From JACDCY01 sp964350145 (lineage in GTDB: Bacteria; Gemmatimonadota; Gemmatimonadetes; Gemmatimonadales; Gemmatimonadaceae): 64,000 nucleotides of DNA. A model generated the notes under the pieces. The model was not told where the DNA came from, ran no database searches, and was given only the letters and a program-made list of their open reading frames with translations. Below, in pieces: positions 33,927 through 42,132 of the stretch (position 1 is the first letter of the stretch; the number at the start of each line of letters is the position of its first letter). Position numbers and translations under genes: made by a program. Where the stretch lies: positions 1-64,000 of the forward strand of contig CAYGJL010000014.1 of NCBI GenBank assembly GCA_964350145.1, written 5' to 3'.

Positions 33927-34454
33927 GTGGTGAAGATCTCATCGTTCGGGGGATCGGCGGCGGCGACACGCCGGGAGAGCATCAAGACAGAGCATTGGCC
34001 CGACACCATGCCATGGCTGGGTCCAGCTGAGGTCGGCTATTTCTGTGGTCCGCGAACCCTCCCGTTCGTGCTGGCTGCTCTCTCAGAGAAATCCGTTTCG
34101 CATGGAAAGGATCTGGGCGCAGTATACGTCGATCTTCTCGCCAATCATATGAGCGGAGGTGTAGTCGAGCTTGGACACGCAGACGATCACGCGTACGCAT
34201 GCGGCTATGCGCAAGTTCGGACGTGGAGGGATCGGATGCACGCGCTTGAGGAAGCTGGTTTTATAAAGACGATCGTCACCGGAAACAAAAAATTCGCCAA
34301 GGTTCTGTTGATCCACCCCTCCACGGCTATGCATCAGCTCCGCAAGGCGGGAAAGATCGGTGACGAGCTTTGGAACGCCTATCGCGATCGTCAGACCCAG
34401 TTTAAGGAAGCGAAAAGCGAAGAAGTTGAGGTGCGCCCCAAAAAGAAGCCATAG
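33927..34454 (+). CDS. Winged-helix-like element protein of unknown function
   Basis: A 175-residue protein beginning with GTG six bases after AAGGAG. Features include PWLGPAEVGYFCGPRTLPFVLAAL, VYVDLLANHMSGGVVELG and RTWRDRMHALEEAGFIKTIV, suggesting a winged-helix fold, with a charged C-terminal tail. Similar proteins occur on mobile elements, but I cannot name a function. Its position near the right end and the upstream direct repeats make replication or transcription control plausible. Confidence 0.6.
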   Translation: MVKISSFGGSAAATRRESIKTEHWPDTMPWLGPAEVGYFCGPRTLPFVLAALSEKSVSHGKDLGAVYVDLLANHMSGGVVELGHADDHAYACGYAQVRTWRDRMHALEEAGFIKTIVTGNKKFAKVLLIHPSTAMHQLRKAGKIGDELWNAYRDRQTQFKEAKSEEVEVRPKKKP

Positions 34455-34534
34455 GCGCGCGCGACCGTCTACGAGCCCACTGATCCGTCAGAGAACCGGT
34501 GACGCGCTTTGGTGAGCGCCTTGCCCTTGACGTT

Positions 34535-34987
34535 TTATCGATCCGTTCCCGTCAGTCGCCCGCCAGTTTCGATCCCAAGCACGGCAAGAATCGCGGCCGC
34601 TGATGCCTGGGCCAACCGCGGTCGATCTTCCTCGAGCCGCGCGACGGTTGCCTCGTCGACTCCCGCGATCAGCGCAAGTCGCTTACGAGAGAGCCCTCGC
34701 GCTATTCGCTCATTTTGGACGGCTTGGCCTCTCGATTGTGGGCTCGTCAGCGGACGAAACCCTAGGAAAACGATTAACGCTGGATAGAAACGCACTCCTA
34801 TAGAAGTGCGCCCGGCTTCCCAATTTCGGACGGTATCGGCGTCGACTCCTAGATTCGCAGCGGCCTGTTTCTGTGTGAGGCCGAGGTCCATTCGCCGAGC
34901 CCGGAGATAATCACGTATGGTCTTAAGTTCTTTGGGATAACCAGGCCTCGGCCGCGCCGCGATAAGAGACCATCGGTAGTAGGGCAA
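34535..34987 (-). CDS. Double helix-turn-helix protein at the element's right end
   Basis: A 150-residue protein with two XRE-type HTH domains: GYPKELKTIRDYLRARRMDL with LTQKQAAANLGVDADTVRNWE, and LSRKRLALIAGVDEATVARLE. The first belongs to a common HTH family with a YPKELKT lead-in. It starts with TTG inside attR. In the circular element this frame is continuous with the recombinase frame across the junction: recombinase codon 502, then four junction codons (R, V, S, L), then this protein. In the integrated state it stands alone, pointing into the element from the comM side. Confidence 0.75.
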   Translation of the reverse strand: MPYYRWSLIAARPRPGYPKELKTIRDYLRARRMDLGLTQKQAAANLGVDADTVRNWEAGRTSIGVRFYPALIVFLGFRPLTSPQSRGQAVQNERIARGLSRKRLALIAGVDEATVARLEEDRPRLAQASAAAILAVLGIETGGRLTGTDR

Positions 34988-35010
34988 TGAAACTCTGCCC
35001 GTGCGGGCAC
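34980..35010. other. attR: right junction of the element with comM
   Basis: The element side carries TAGGGCAATGAAAC (34980-34993), the partner of the left-end repeat. The TG core is at 34996-34997, after which comM resumes as CCCGTGCGGGCAC (PCGH). An ATG at 34987 restores an open frame for the comM remnant. Confidence 0.8.
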
Positions 35011-35487
35011 GCGGGAGATCCTGCGGCCGCGTGCACCTGCACGCCGGCGGACGTCGCGCGCTATCGCTCGCGCTTGTCCGGTCCGCTGCTGGACCGCGTG
35101 GACATGCACGTCACCGTGGGCGCGGTGCCGGTGCGTGAGCTGGGCAACGGCGCGGGCAGAGAGCCATCCGCCGCGATGCGCGGCCGTGTCGCTTCCGCGC
35201 ACGCCATACAGCGGCGTCGGTATGAAAAGCTGTTCGGCGATCGTACGAATGCGCACGTCCCCGGCCGCTGGCTGAGCGCGCATACGCCGATCTCGGCGGA
35301 AGCTCGCTCTCTGCTGGAGGTGGCATCGGACAAGCTCTCGCTGTCGGCGCGGGGGTATCATCGCGTGATCAAAGTCGCGCGGACGATCGCGGATCTCGAC
35401 GGCGACGCGGCCGTGCAGGAGCCGCACGTCGCCGAAGCGCTGCGGTACCGCGTGCTGGCTCCGAGCTCACTCGTCGCTCGCCAGTGA
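34998..35487 (+). pseudogene. comM: comM, 3' part
   Basis: The C-terminal part of ComM begins in the MNPCPCG motif (CPCGHAGDPAAACTC), includes the arginine-finger region RYRSRLSGPLLDRVDMHV and ends LRYRVLAPSSLVARQ. It retains the ComM C-terminal helical domain (SARGYHRVIKVARTIADLDG). An ATG just inside the element (34987) could let a 166-residue fragment be made, but without the Walker motifs. Precise excision of the element would restore a full-length gene. Confidence 0.92.
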
Positions 35488-35491
35488 CCGT

Positions 35492-35659
35492 GGACTGAGG
35501 ACTCAGGACCCTTGCGGCCTCAGGACTAACTACAATCGACGATCGGCGACTAAGTGAGGACTGAGGAGAGAAGCATTCCGCGATCCTCCGTCCTCGATTA
35601 ATCGTAGATCCGCGATGGCCGTTAGTCCTGAGGCCGCAAAGGTCCTGAGTCCTCAGTCC
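35492..35659. repeat. 168-bp palindromic intergenic element
   Basis: Arms of 39 bp (35492-35530 and 35621-35659) are inverted repeats matching at 38 positions. The 90-bp centre is itself partly self-complementary. It begins 5 bp after the comM stop codon and fills most of the gap to the next gene. It may form a cruciform or a strong RNA hairpin that ends comM transcription. No ORF or transposase is inside it. Confidence 0.8.
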
Positions 35660-35749
35660 GCAGTCCCAAGACAGCGTCCGCCAGGCGCCGAAGGGCTGGG
35701 CGGGGGAATATCTTTCACACGGCTTCTTCCCCTGCACCAGGAAACCGAC

Positions 35750-36388
35750 ATGTTCGGCTGCATTCGCAAGCTCGGCTGCCTGATCATCCTCGCCATCGCC
35801 CTCGCGGCCGCGTACTTCTGGTGGGCGCGCGTGCCCGACGACGAGGCCGCCGCGCCCGGCACCTTGGCGATCGTGTGGGAGCCGCTCAGTCCCGCGCTCG
35901 GCGCGCAGGGCCGGGCCGCAGTGGACGCGCTCGGCGCGGGTCAGGCCTACGCCGCGCTCTCCGCCGGGCAGGTGGCGTCGTACATCTTCCTCGAGATGTC
36001 CAACGGACTTCCGGAGAGCGCGGAGGATCTGGAGGCCGCGGTGATAGGCGACCACCTCGCCGTGCGCGGCCTCGTCTCGCTTGCCGACATCGGCGGAGCG
36101 AAGATCCTCGGGCCGCTGGCGCAGATGCTCGGTGACCGCGATACGCTCCTTCTCAGCGGAACCATGAACGTGCTCGCCACCGGCGAAGGGCAGTTCGTCG
36201 TGCGGGAGCTGCGGTTCGGGAGCTTCCGCGCTCCGTCCGGGATCATCCCGCGCATCGTCCGGCAGATTGACAAGACGGAGGACCGCGGCCCGATGTCGCC
36301 CAACGCCATATCGCTTCCGCTGCCGCCGGGAGTGGCCGACGTGCACGTCGGGGGCGGGCTGGTGACCCTGTACAGACGGCCGCAGTGA
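35750..36388 (+). CDS. Membrane-anchored protein of unknown function
   Basis: A 212-residue protein with one N-terminal membrane helix (LGCLIILAIALAAAYFWW) and an extracytoplasmic part containing ALSAGQVASYIFLEM and a beta-rich C-terminus (GEGQFVVRELRFGSF). The start at 35750 places the helix at the N-terminus; the frame is open further upstream into the palindrome. The next gene starts with GTG overlapping its stop (GTGA), so it is coupled to the NtrC-type regulator. No family is recognised. Confidence 0.65.
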   Translation: MFGCIRKLGCLIILAIALAAAYFWWARVPDDEAAAPGTLAIVWEPLSPALGAQGRAAVDALGAGQAYAALSAGQVASYIFLEMSNGLPESAEDLEAAVIGDHLAVRGLVSLADIGGAKILGPLAQMLGDRDTLLLSGTMNVLATGEGQFVVRELRFGSFRAPSGIIPRIVRQIDKTEDRGPMSPNAISLPLPPGVADVHVGGGLVTLYRRPQ

Positions 36389-37809
36389 GCGCGGCCCGCG
36401 CGCGCGACGGCGACTCGCGTGGCGCCGCGGGCGGTGCGGCTTTGCGCCGGATCCTGCTGGTGGACGACGAGCAGGGAATCCGAGCGGCACTCGGCCAGCT
36501 GCTCGAGTACGAGGGGTACAAGGTGCGCGCCGAATCGAACGCGGCCGACGGGCTGACGGCGTTCACGCAGTGGAAGCCGCACCTGGTCTTCCTCGATGTG
36601 AAGATGGCGGGCGTGGACGGGATCGAGGCGCTGAAGCGCATGCGCGAGAAGGACGACACGATACCGATCATCATGATCAGCGGGCACGCCACGATTCAGA
36701 CCGCGGTCGAGGCGACACAGCTCGGCGCGTACGATATCATGGAGAAGCCGCTCGACACTGACCGGATTCTCGTCACGTTGCGCAACGCGCTGGCGAACCT
36801 CGAGCTGAAGGAGGAGAACACCCGGCTCAAGGAGGCGATCGGCTCCAGCTACGAGATCGTCGGCGAGTCGGCCGCGATCCGCGCGCTGCTCGAGAAGATC
36901 GAGAAGGTCGCGCCGACGCCGGCGCGCGTGCTGATCACCGGCGAGAACGGAACGGGGAAGGAGCTGGTCGCGCGCGCGCTGCACAAGCGCTCGCCGCGCG
37001 CGTCGGCCCCGTTCGTCGAGGTGAACTGCGCGGCGATTCCGAGCGAACTGATCGAGAGCGAGCTGTTCGGCCACGTCAAAGGCTCGTTCACCGGTGCGTT
37101 GACCGACCGCACGGGCAAGTTCGAGCAGGCGAACCGAGGCACGCTGTTCCTCGACGAGATCGGTGACATGAGCCTCGCGGCGCAAGCAAAGGTGCTGCGC
37201 GTACTGCAGGACGGCGTGCTCACCCGCATCGGCGGGTCGAAGCCGATCTCCGTGGACGTCCGCGTGATCGCCGCGACGAACAAGAACGTGGAAGCCGAGA
37301 TCTCCGCGGGGCGCTTTCGCGAAGACCTTTATTACCGCGTCAACGTCGTGCCCATTCACGTCCCGCAGCTGCGCGAGCGCAAGGAAGACATTCCGCTCCT
37401 GATCCGGTATTTCGCCGCGAGCATCGCAATGCGCGAGAACGCGCCGGCGCGCGAATTCGCCGACGATGCGGTGGCGAAGCTCAAGGCGCTGGACTGGCCG
37501 GGCAACGTGCGCGAGCTGCGGAACACAGTGGAGCGTCTGCTGATCCTGGCTCCAGGCGCGACGATCACGGGCGCGGACGTGGACCGGCTGGTGACGTCCC
37601 GCGCCGCCGCCGGGGACAAGGGCGGCGGGTCGCTGCTGCAGGCGGACACCTTCGAGTCATTCCGCGACGCCGCCGAGCGCGCGTACCTGCTCGCGAAGCT
37701 CCGGCAGTTCGACTGGAATGTCTCGGAGACTGCGCGCGTGATCGAGATGCCGCGGTCCAATCTGTACAAGAAAATCGAGCGGTACGGGCTCACGCGAGCA
37801 GAAGGATAG
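36385..37809 (+). CDS. NtrC-family sigma-54-dependent response regulator
   Basis: A 474-residue protein. The receiver domain has phospho-acceptor D71 (LVFLDVKM) and the DDE acidic pocket. The AAA+ domain has Walker A GENGTGKE at 186-193 and GSFTGA at 233-238, a variant of the sigma-54-contacting GAFTGA loop. A Fis-type HTH closes the chain (NVSETARVIEMPRSNLYKKIERYGL). No histidine kinase is adjacent. It likely activates RpoN promoters; NtrX/NtrC-type is the closest description. Confidence 0.92.
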   Translation: MSAARARDGDSRGAAGGAALRRILLVDDEQGIRAALGQLLEYEGYKVRAESNAADGLTAFTQWKPHLVFLDVKMAGVDGIEALKRMREKDDTIPIIMISGHATIQTAVEATQLGAYDIMEKPLDTDRILVTLRNALANLELKEENTRLKEAIGSSYEIVGESAAIRALLEKIEKVAPTPARVLITGENGTGKELVARALHKRSPRASAPFVEVNCAAIPSELIESELFGHVKGSFTGALTDRTGKFEQANRGTLFLDEIGDMSLAAQAKVLRVLQDGVLTRIGGSKPISVDVRVIAATNKNVEAEISAGRFREDLYYRVNVVPIHVPQLRERKEDIPLLIRYFAASIAMRENAPAREFADDAVAKLKALDWPGNVRELRNTVERLLILAPGATITGADVDRLVTSRAAAGDKGGGSLLQADTFESFRDAAERAYLLAKLRQFDWNVSETARVIEMPRSNLYKKIERYGLTRAEG

Positions 37810-37880
37810 AACAGAAGTGTCTTCCGGAAATCGAGCAGGGAGTTCCTGGTTTGATTCGCGTGCCTTTCAGCATCTTCGCG

Positions 37881-38000
37881 CCCGGGCTAGCGTGATGCGT
37901 TGCCTGTAATTCCGTCGTTTGGTTCTCCCGTTTTCCCAACAATCCTGATTACGTCCTCACTGGCCACGCGACGACTGGCAACGCACCACGCTAGCCGGGC
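37881..38000. repeat. Intergenic inverted repeat before the aldehyde dehydrogenase
   Basis: Arms of 24 bp (37881-37904 and 37977-38000) match at 21 positions. The element sits in the 276-bp gap after the NtrC-type gene and may be its terminator or a small mobile palindrome. It is unrelated in sequence to the other palindromes in the window. Confidence 0.6.
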
Positions 38001-38085
38001 AAGACAATGCCGATAGGCAAGCCCAGCCGACATCGGAAAACGCGCTGAAACAGCCGGAAGACCCGAACCCATCCACCTCACTCCA

Positions 38086-39579
38086 ATGAAACAGTTCAAC
38101 AACTTCATAGCCGGCCGCTGGTCGGCGCCCGATGGCGGCGAGTATTTCGAGAACCGCAATCCGGCCGATCCCGCCGACCTCATCGGCGAGTTTCCGCTGT
38201 CCGGGCGCGCGGAAGTCGCGCGCGCGGTCGAGAGCGCGAAGCGCGGCTTCGAGGCGTGGTGCAGGTGGCCGGCGCCGGCTCGCGGCGACGTGCTCAAGCG
38301 CGTGGGCGACATCATGACGTCGCGCAAGGAAGAGATCGCCGACGCGATGACGCGCGAGATGGGGAAGCCGCTCGTGGAGACGCGCGGCGACGTGCAGGAG
38401 GGAATCGACACGGCGTACTACGCGTCGAGCGAGGGCCGCCGGCTGTTCGGGCACACGGTGCCGAGCGAGCTGCGCGACAAGTGGGCGATGAGCTTCCGTC
38501 GCCCGATCGGCGTGGCCGGCATCATCTGCCCCTTCAACTTCCCGCTCGCGATCCCGACGTGGAAGATGTTCCCCGCGCTGGTGTGCGGGAACGCGTGCAT
38601 CTTCAAGCCGGCGGAGGACGTGCCGCACACGGGCGCGCTGCTGGTGGAGATATTGCTGGAGGCGGGGCTTCCTCCCGAGGTAATTCAGCTCGTGCACGGC
38701 ATGGGTGAGACGGCCGGCGCGGCCATCGTGGATCATCCCGAGATCCCGCTGATTTCCTTCACCGGCTCGACCGAGACCGGGCGCATCGTCGGCGAAACGT
38801 GCGGCCGGATGCACAAGCGCCTATCGCTGGAAATGGGCGGCAAGAACGCGCAGATCGTGCTGGACGACGCCAACCTCGAGCTCGCGCTGGAGGGCGCGCT
38901 GTGGGGCGCGTTCGGCACGACCGGGCAGCGCTGCACCGCGACCAGCCGACTCATCCTGCAGAGCGGGATTCATGACGAGTTCGTGGGCATGCTCCTCACC
39001 CGCGCGCGCTTGCTCAAGCTGGGCGACGGCCGCAAGAAAGGGACGGACGTGGGGCCGCTCATCAACGAGGCGTCGCGCAAGAAGGTGGAGCGGTACGTGG
39101 ACGTCGGGGTGGAGGATGGCGCCGACATGCTCTGCGGCGGGCGGCGGGCTGAGGACGCGGGCGACGGGTACTTCTTCCAGCCGACGATCTTCGCGCGGGT
39201 GGAGCCGGACCACCGAATCGCGCAGGAGGAGATCTTCGGGCCGGTGCTGTCCGTGATTCGCGTGCGCACCGTCGATGAGGCGTTCACGGTGAACAACGGT
39301 GTGAAGTACGGGCTCTCGTCGTCGGTGTACACCAGCAGTGTGAACGTGGCTTTCCGAGCGCTGAACGAGCTGGACAACGGCATCACGTACGTCAACGCCC
39401 CGACGATCGGGGCAGAGGCACACCTGCCGTTCGGCGGGGTAAAACAAACCGGCAACGGCCACCGCGAGGGCGGCTGGGAAGTGTACGAGTTCTACTCGGA
39501 GACGAAGGTGGGGTACGTGGATTTCTCCGGGACTTTGCAGCGGGCGCAGATAGACAACCAGCCAGCAGCTAGTAGCTAG
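38086..39579 (+). CDS. Aldehyde dehydrogenase
   Basis: A 497-residue NAD(P)-dependent aldehyde dehydrogenase. Catalytic Cys lies in TTGQRCTATSR and the general-base Glu in LEMGGKN; FNFPLAIPTWK and FTGSTETGR form the cofactor site. The ending GGVKQTGNGHREGGWEVYEFYSETK resembles amino-acid-derived semialdehyde dehydrogenases. The last residues (QPAASS) are encoded by an AGCTAG-rich repeat that continues past the stop, so the natural C-terminus was probably slightly shorter. The substrate is not certain. Confidence 0.9.
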   Translation: MKQFNNFIAGRWSAPDGGEYFENRNPADPADLIGEFPLSGRAEVARAVESAKRGFEAWCRWPAPARGDVLKRVGDIMTSRKEEIADAMTREMGKPLVETRGDVQEGIDTAYYASSEGRRLFGHTVPSELRDKWAMSFRRPIGVAGIICPFNFPLAIPTWKMFPALVCGNACIFKPAEDVPHTGALLVEILLEAGLPPEVIQLVHGMGETAGAAIVDHPEIPLISFTGSTETGRIVGETCGRMHKRLSLEMGGKNAQIVLDDANLELALEGALWGAFGTTGQRCTATSRLILQSGIHDEFVGMLLTRARLLKLGDGRKKGTDVGPLINEASRKKVERYVDVGVEDGADMLCGGRRAEDAGDGYFFQPTIFARVEPDHRIAQEEIFGPVLSVIRVRTVDEAFTVNNGVKYGLSSSVYTSSVNVAFRALNELDNGITYVNAPTIGAEAHLPFGGVKQTGNGHREGGWEVYEFYSETKVGYVDFSGTLQRAQIDNQPAASS

Positions 39580-39642
39580 CAGCTAGCTGCCAGCTTCCCA
39601 CCACCTTGCTTCTATTTCCCAGTTCCGATTAATTCAAACCAG

Positions 39643-40392
39643 ATGCAACCAGTTATCGACGACCGCCGCAGGAACGACGCGCTTCGCAGTCTGAATCACC
39701 GCGCTTCGCGCCCGCGCGCCCGGTTCTTCCGCGAGTGGCTGAAGTCGGTCGTCATCGCGCTCGCGCTGTTCCTTGTCCTGCGCTCCACCCTGGTGGAGGC
39801 GTACAAGATCGCCAGCGGCAGCATGGAGGGAACGCTGTTCGCGGGCGACTTCCTCATCGTGAACAAGCTGGTGTATGGCGCCGAGCTGCCGTTCCTGAAC
39901 GCGCGGATCCCGGGCCTTCGCCAGCCGGAGCGCGGCGACGTGATCATCTTCCAGGCGCCGCAGGACTCGCGGCAGAGCTTCGTCAAGCGCGTCGTCGGCA
40001 CGCCCGGCGACACCCTCGCGATGCGCGACGGGCGGCTGTACCGCAACGGGTCGTACGAGAACGAGCCGTACGCTGTGCACACGCGCCGTCGCGTGCGCGC
40101 GGCGCGGCACGAGTTCGAGTGGCAGCTCGCTTACCTCGTGGCCGGGGGGTCGCGACAGTACGCCCCCACGCGCGACGACTGGGGCCCGCTCGTCGTGCCG
40201 GCGAAGAACTACTTCGTTCTCGGCGACAATCGCGACAACTCGCAGGACAGCCGGTACTGGGGCTTCGTCCCCGACACGCTGGTCCGCGGCCAGCCGGTGT
40301 TCGTGTATTACAGCTACGACTCCGAGAGTCCGGCGCGCGAGCAAAACGGCTCCCGCGTGCGCTGGGCACGGGTAGGCTCACGCGTACACTGA
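39643..40392 (+). CDS. lepB: Signal peptidase I
   Basis: A 249-residue membrane peptidase that removes signal peptides from Sec- and Tat-exported proteins. It has one N-terminal membrane helix (WLKSVVIALALFLVL), catalytic Ser60 in SGSMEGTL, general-base Lys115 in VKRVVGTPGD, and the GDNRDNSQDSRYWG box. A basic N-terminal extension precedes the helix. The many secreted proteins downstream would be substrates. It is followed after 55 bp by the sigma factor gene. Confidence 0.93.
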   Translation: MQPVIDDRRRNDALRSLNHRASRPRARFFREWLKSVVIALALFLVLRSTLVEAYKIASGSMEGTLFAGDFLIVNKLVYGAELPFLNARIPGLRQPERGDVIIFQAPQDSRQSFVKRVVGTPGDTLAMRDGRLYRNGSYENEPYAVHTRRRVRAARHEFEWQLAYLVAGGSRQYAPTRDDWGPLVVPAKNYFVLGDNRDNSQDSRYWGFVPDTLVRGQPVFVYYSYDSESPAREQNGSRVRWARVGSRVH

Positions 40393-40447
40393 GCGGCGCG
40401 GCGATGCCGACACCAGTCCGCACGCCGGCCACTCTCCGCCATCCCGC

Positions 40448-41308
40448 ATGAGCGCCATGCGACCGCACCGCAAGCCCTCGTCCGACGAAGGCTCTCTGGA
40501 CCAGTACCTCCGCGACATCAGCGTGTATCCGCTCATCACGCGCGAGCAGGAAGTCGAGCTCGCCAAGCGGATCCGCAAAACCGATCAAGAGGCGCTCGAC
40601 ACGCTCGTGCGTTCGAACCTGCGCTTCGTCGTCTCGGTCGCGAAGAAATACCAGAACCAGGGCGTGTCGCTCTCCGACCTGATCAACGAGGGCAACCTCG
40701 GCCTCATCCGCGCCGCACACAAGTTCGACGAGACGAAGGGGATCAAGTTCATCTCGTACGCCGTGTGGTGGATCCGGCAGGCCATCCTCCAGGCACTCGC
40801 CGAGCAGTCGCGGATCGTGCGTGTGCCGCTCAACCGCGCCGGCACGCTGCACCGCATCGGCAAGCGCGCGAGCTCGCTGCTGCAGGAGCTCGGCCGCGAG
40901 CCGACGCACGAGGAGATCGCCGAAGGGATGGACATCACCGAGGAAGAAGTCGCCAAGACGATGTCCATTTCGCAGACGCATCTTTCGCTCGACGCGCCGA
41001 TGACGCCGGGCGAGGACAACAAGCTGCTCGATTATCTGCCCGACACGCTCAACCCAACGCCCGACGAGCAGACGCTGGAGAAGGCGCTCACCGACGCGGT
41101 GCAGGAATCGTTGTCGCAGCTCAAGGAGCGCGAGGCGAAGATACTGCGGCTGTACTTCGGGTTGGGCGAATCGGAGCCGATGACGCTCGAGGAAATAGGG
41201 GCGGTGCTCGGAATTACCCGGGAGCGCGTGCGACAGATCAAGGAGAAAGCTCTGTCCCGTCTCCGTCATGCATCGCGAAAGAGGGCGCTGGAGTCGTTTC
41301 TCGGGTAG
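40448..41308 (+). CDS. rpoD: RpoD/SigA-family sigma-70 factor
   Basis: A 286-residue sigma factor with region 1.2 (LDQYLRDISVYPLITREQEVELAKRI), region 2 (NLRFVVSVAKKYQNQGVSLSDLINEGNLGLIRAAHKFD, FISYAVWWIRQAI), region 3 and region 4 (LEEIGAVLGITRERVRQIKEKALSRLR). It lacks the long region 1.1 and non-conserved domain, like short primary sigma factors of several phyla or RpoS-like factors. The symbol is given by family; whether it is the only primary sigma cannot be told from this window. Confidence 0.85.
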   Translation: MSAMRPHRKPSSDEGSLDQYLRDISVYPLITREQEVELAKRIRKTDQEALDTLVRSNLRFVVSVAKKYQNQGVSLSDLINEGNLGLIRAAHKFDETKGIKFISYAVWWIRQAILQALAEQSRIVRVPLNRAGTLHRIGKRASSLLQELGREPTHEEIAEGMDITEEEVAKTMSISQTHLSLDAPMTPGEDNKLLDYLPDTLNPTPDEQTLEKALTDAVQESLSQLKEREAKILRLYFGLGESEPMTLEEIGAVLGITRERVRQIKEKALSRLRHASRKRALESFLG

Positions 41309-41342
41309 AGCTGTGCCGCCCGATCTCCTGCCGGAGGGAGAG

Positions 41343-41583
41343 GGGATCCTAGCTGTTAGCGCTGAGTTGACTAATCAGTGGTCGGCAGGAAGTACCAGCG
41401 GAGATACACTGACAGTCTCGAGTAGAGTAGCGCACCCGCTCAACCTTACTGACAACTGCAACAGTCTAGCTTGATCAGAAGCCAGCATCGGCACGCCGGA
41501 GCGGCAAGCCGGTTGAAGGCGGTCCCGCGGGTACTTCCTACTCACGCCTGATTGGTCCACTCACCGCTAACAGCTAGGATCCC
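41343..41583. repeat. 241-bp palindromic intergenic element
   Basis: Arms of 59 bp (41343-41401 and 41525-41583) are imperfect inverted repeats, both beginning with GGGATCCTAGCTGTTAGCG read inward. About five positions in six match. It occupies most of the space between the sigma factor and yajQ genes and has no ORF, resembling a MITE-like unit or a large cruciform. Confidence 0.75.
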
Positions 41584-41631
41584 TTCAGCCGAATTTTCGT
41601 GGGTTGCCCTCCGGAATTAGGTTTCTTCCCT

Positions 41632-42132
41632 ATGGCCCAACAAAACTCTTTTGACGTCACGACCGGCGTTGACCTCCAGGAAGTCGACAACGCCGTCAAT
41701 CAGGCCCAGAAGGAGATCGCGCAGCGCTACGACTTCAAGGACTCCAAGGCCTCCATCGACTTCAAGAAGGCCGAAGCCGTCATCGCGCTCGTCGCGGACG
41801 ACGACTACAAGATGACTGCGCTGCTGGACGTGCTGCAGACGAGACTCATCCGGCGGGGGATCTCCGTGAAGAACCTCGACCTTGGCGAGAACAAGACCGC
41901 TGGGGGTGACACCGTCACGCGCGACGTGAAGCTCAAGACCGCGCTCGACGGCGACACGGCGAAGAAAGTCGCCGCGGCGATCAAGGAGGCGAAGCTTAAG
42001 AAAGTGCAGGCGAGCATCCAGGGCGACACGGTCCGCGTCACGTCGCCGTCGCGCGACGATCTCCAGGGCGCGATGGCGATGCTCAAGCAGAAAGACTTCG
42101 GGGTGGAGCTGAAGTTCGGGAATTACAGATGA
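41632..42132 (+). CDS. yajQ: YajQ-family nucleotide-binding protein
   Basis: A 166-residue UPF0234/YajQ protein: SFDVTTGVDLQEVDNAVNQA, RYDFKDSKASIDF, LIRRGISVKNLDLG and KLKKVQASIQGDTVRVTSPSRDDLQ are all family blocks. Members bind nucleic acids or cyclic di-GMP. The start at 41632 gives the usual length; an in-frame upstream ATG at 41599 would add 11 residues. Its stop overlaps the rimO start (ATGA), so translation is coupled. Confidence 0.92.
   Translation: MAQQNSFDVTTGVDLQEVDNAVNQAQKEIAQRYDFKDSKASIDFKKAEAVIALVADDDYKMTALLDVLQTRLIRRGISVKNLDLGENKTAGGDTVTRDVKLKTALDGDTAKKVAAAIKEAKLKKVQASIQGDTVRVTSPSRDDLQGAMAMLKQKDFGVELKFGNYR

Larger units (their letters stand above)
968..34997. mobile_element. 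34-kb serine-recombinase element integrated in comM
   Basis: The two comM pieces join exactly if one copy of a TG dinucleotide (968-969 or 34996-34997) is kept and everything between is removed, leaving 34,028 bp of element. The left end carries a large serine recombinase gene. Cargo is dominated by defence-type genes, DNA-transfer ATPases and regulators, and base composition is visibly less GC-rich than the flanks, most clearly at 20.3-22.1 kb. Two VirD4/TraG-like ATPases suggest mobilisation, but no relaxase and no VirB-type channel genes were recognised, so self-transfer is not supported. A second recombinase at 22249-23850 may mark a nested or older unit. Confidence 0.9.

Noticed and set aside
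35947..37359. 470-codon - strand frame opposite the NtrC-type gene
   Set aside because: No domain pattern; the + strand NtrC-type protein is unambiguous.
39557..39600. AGCTAG-rich repeat after the aldehyde dehydrogenase as a CRISPR or VNTR
   Set aside because: The units are too short and irregular and there are no spacers.
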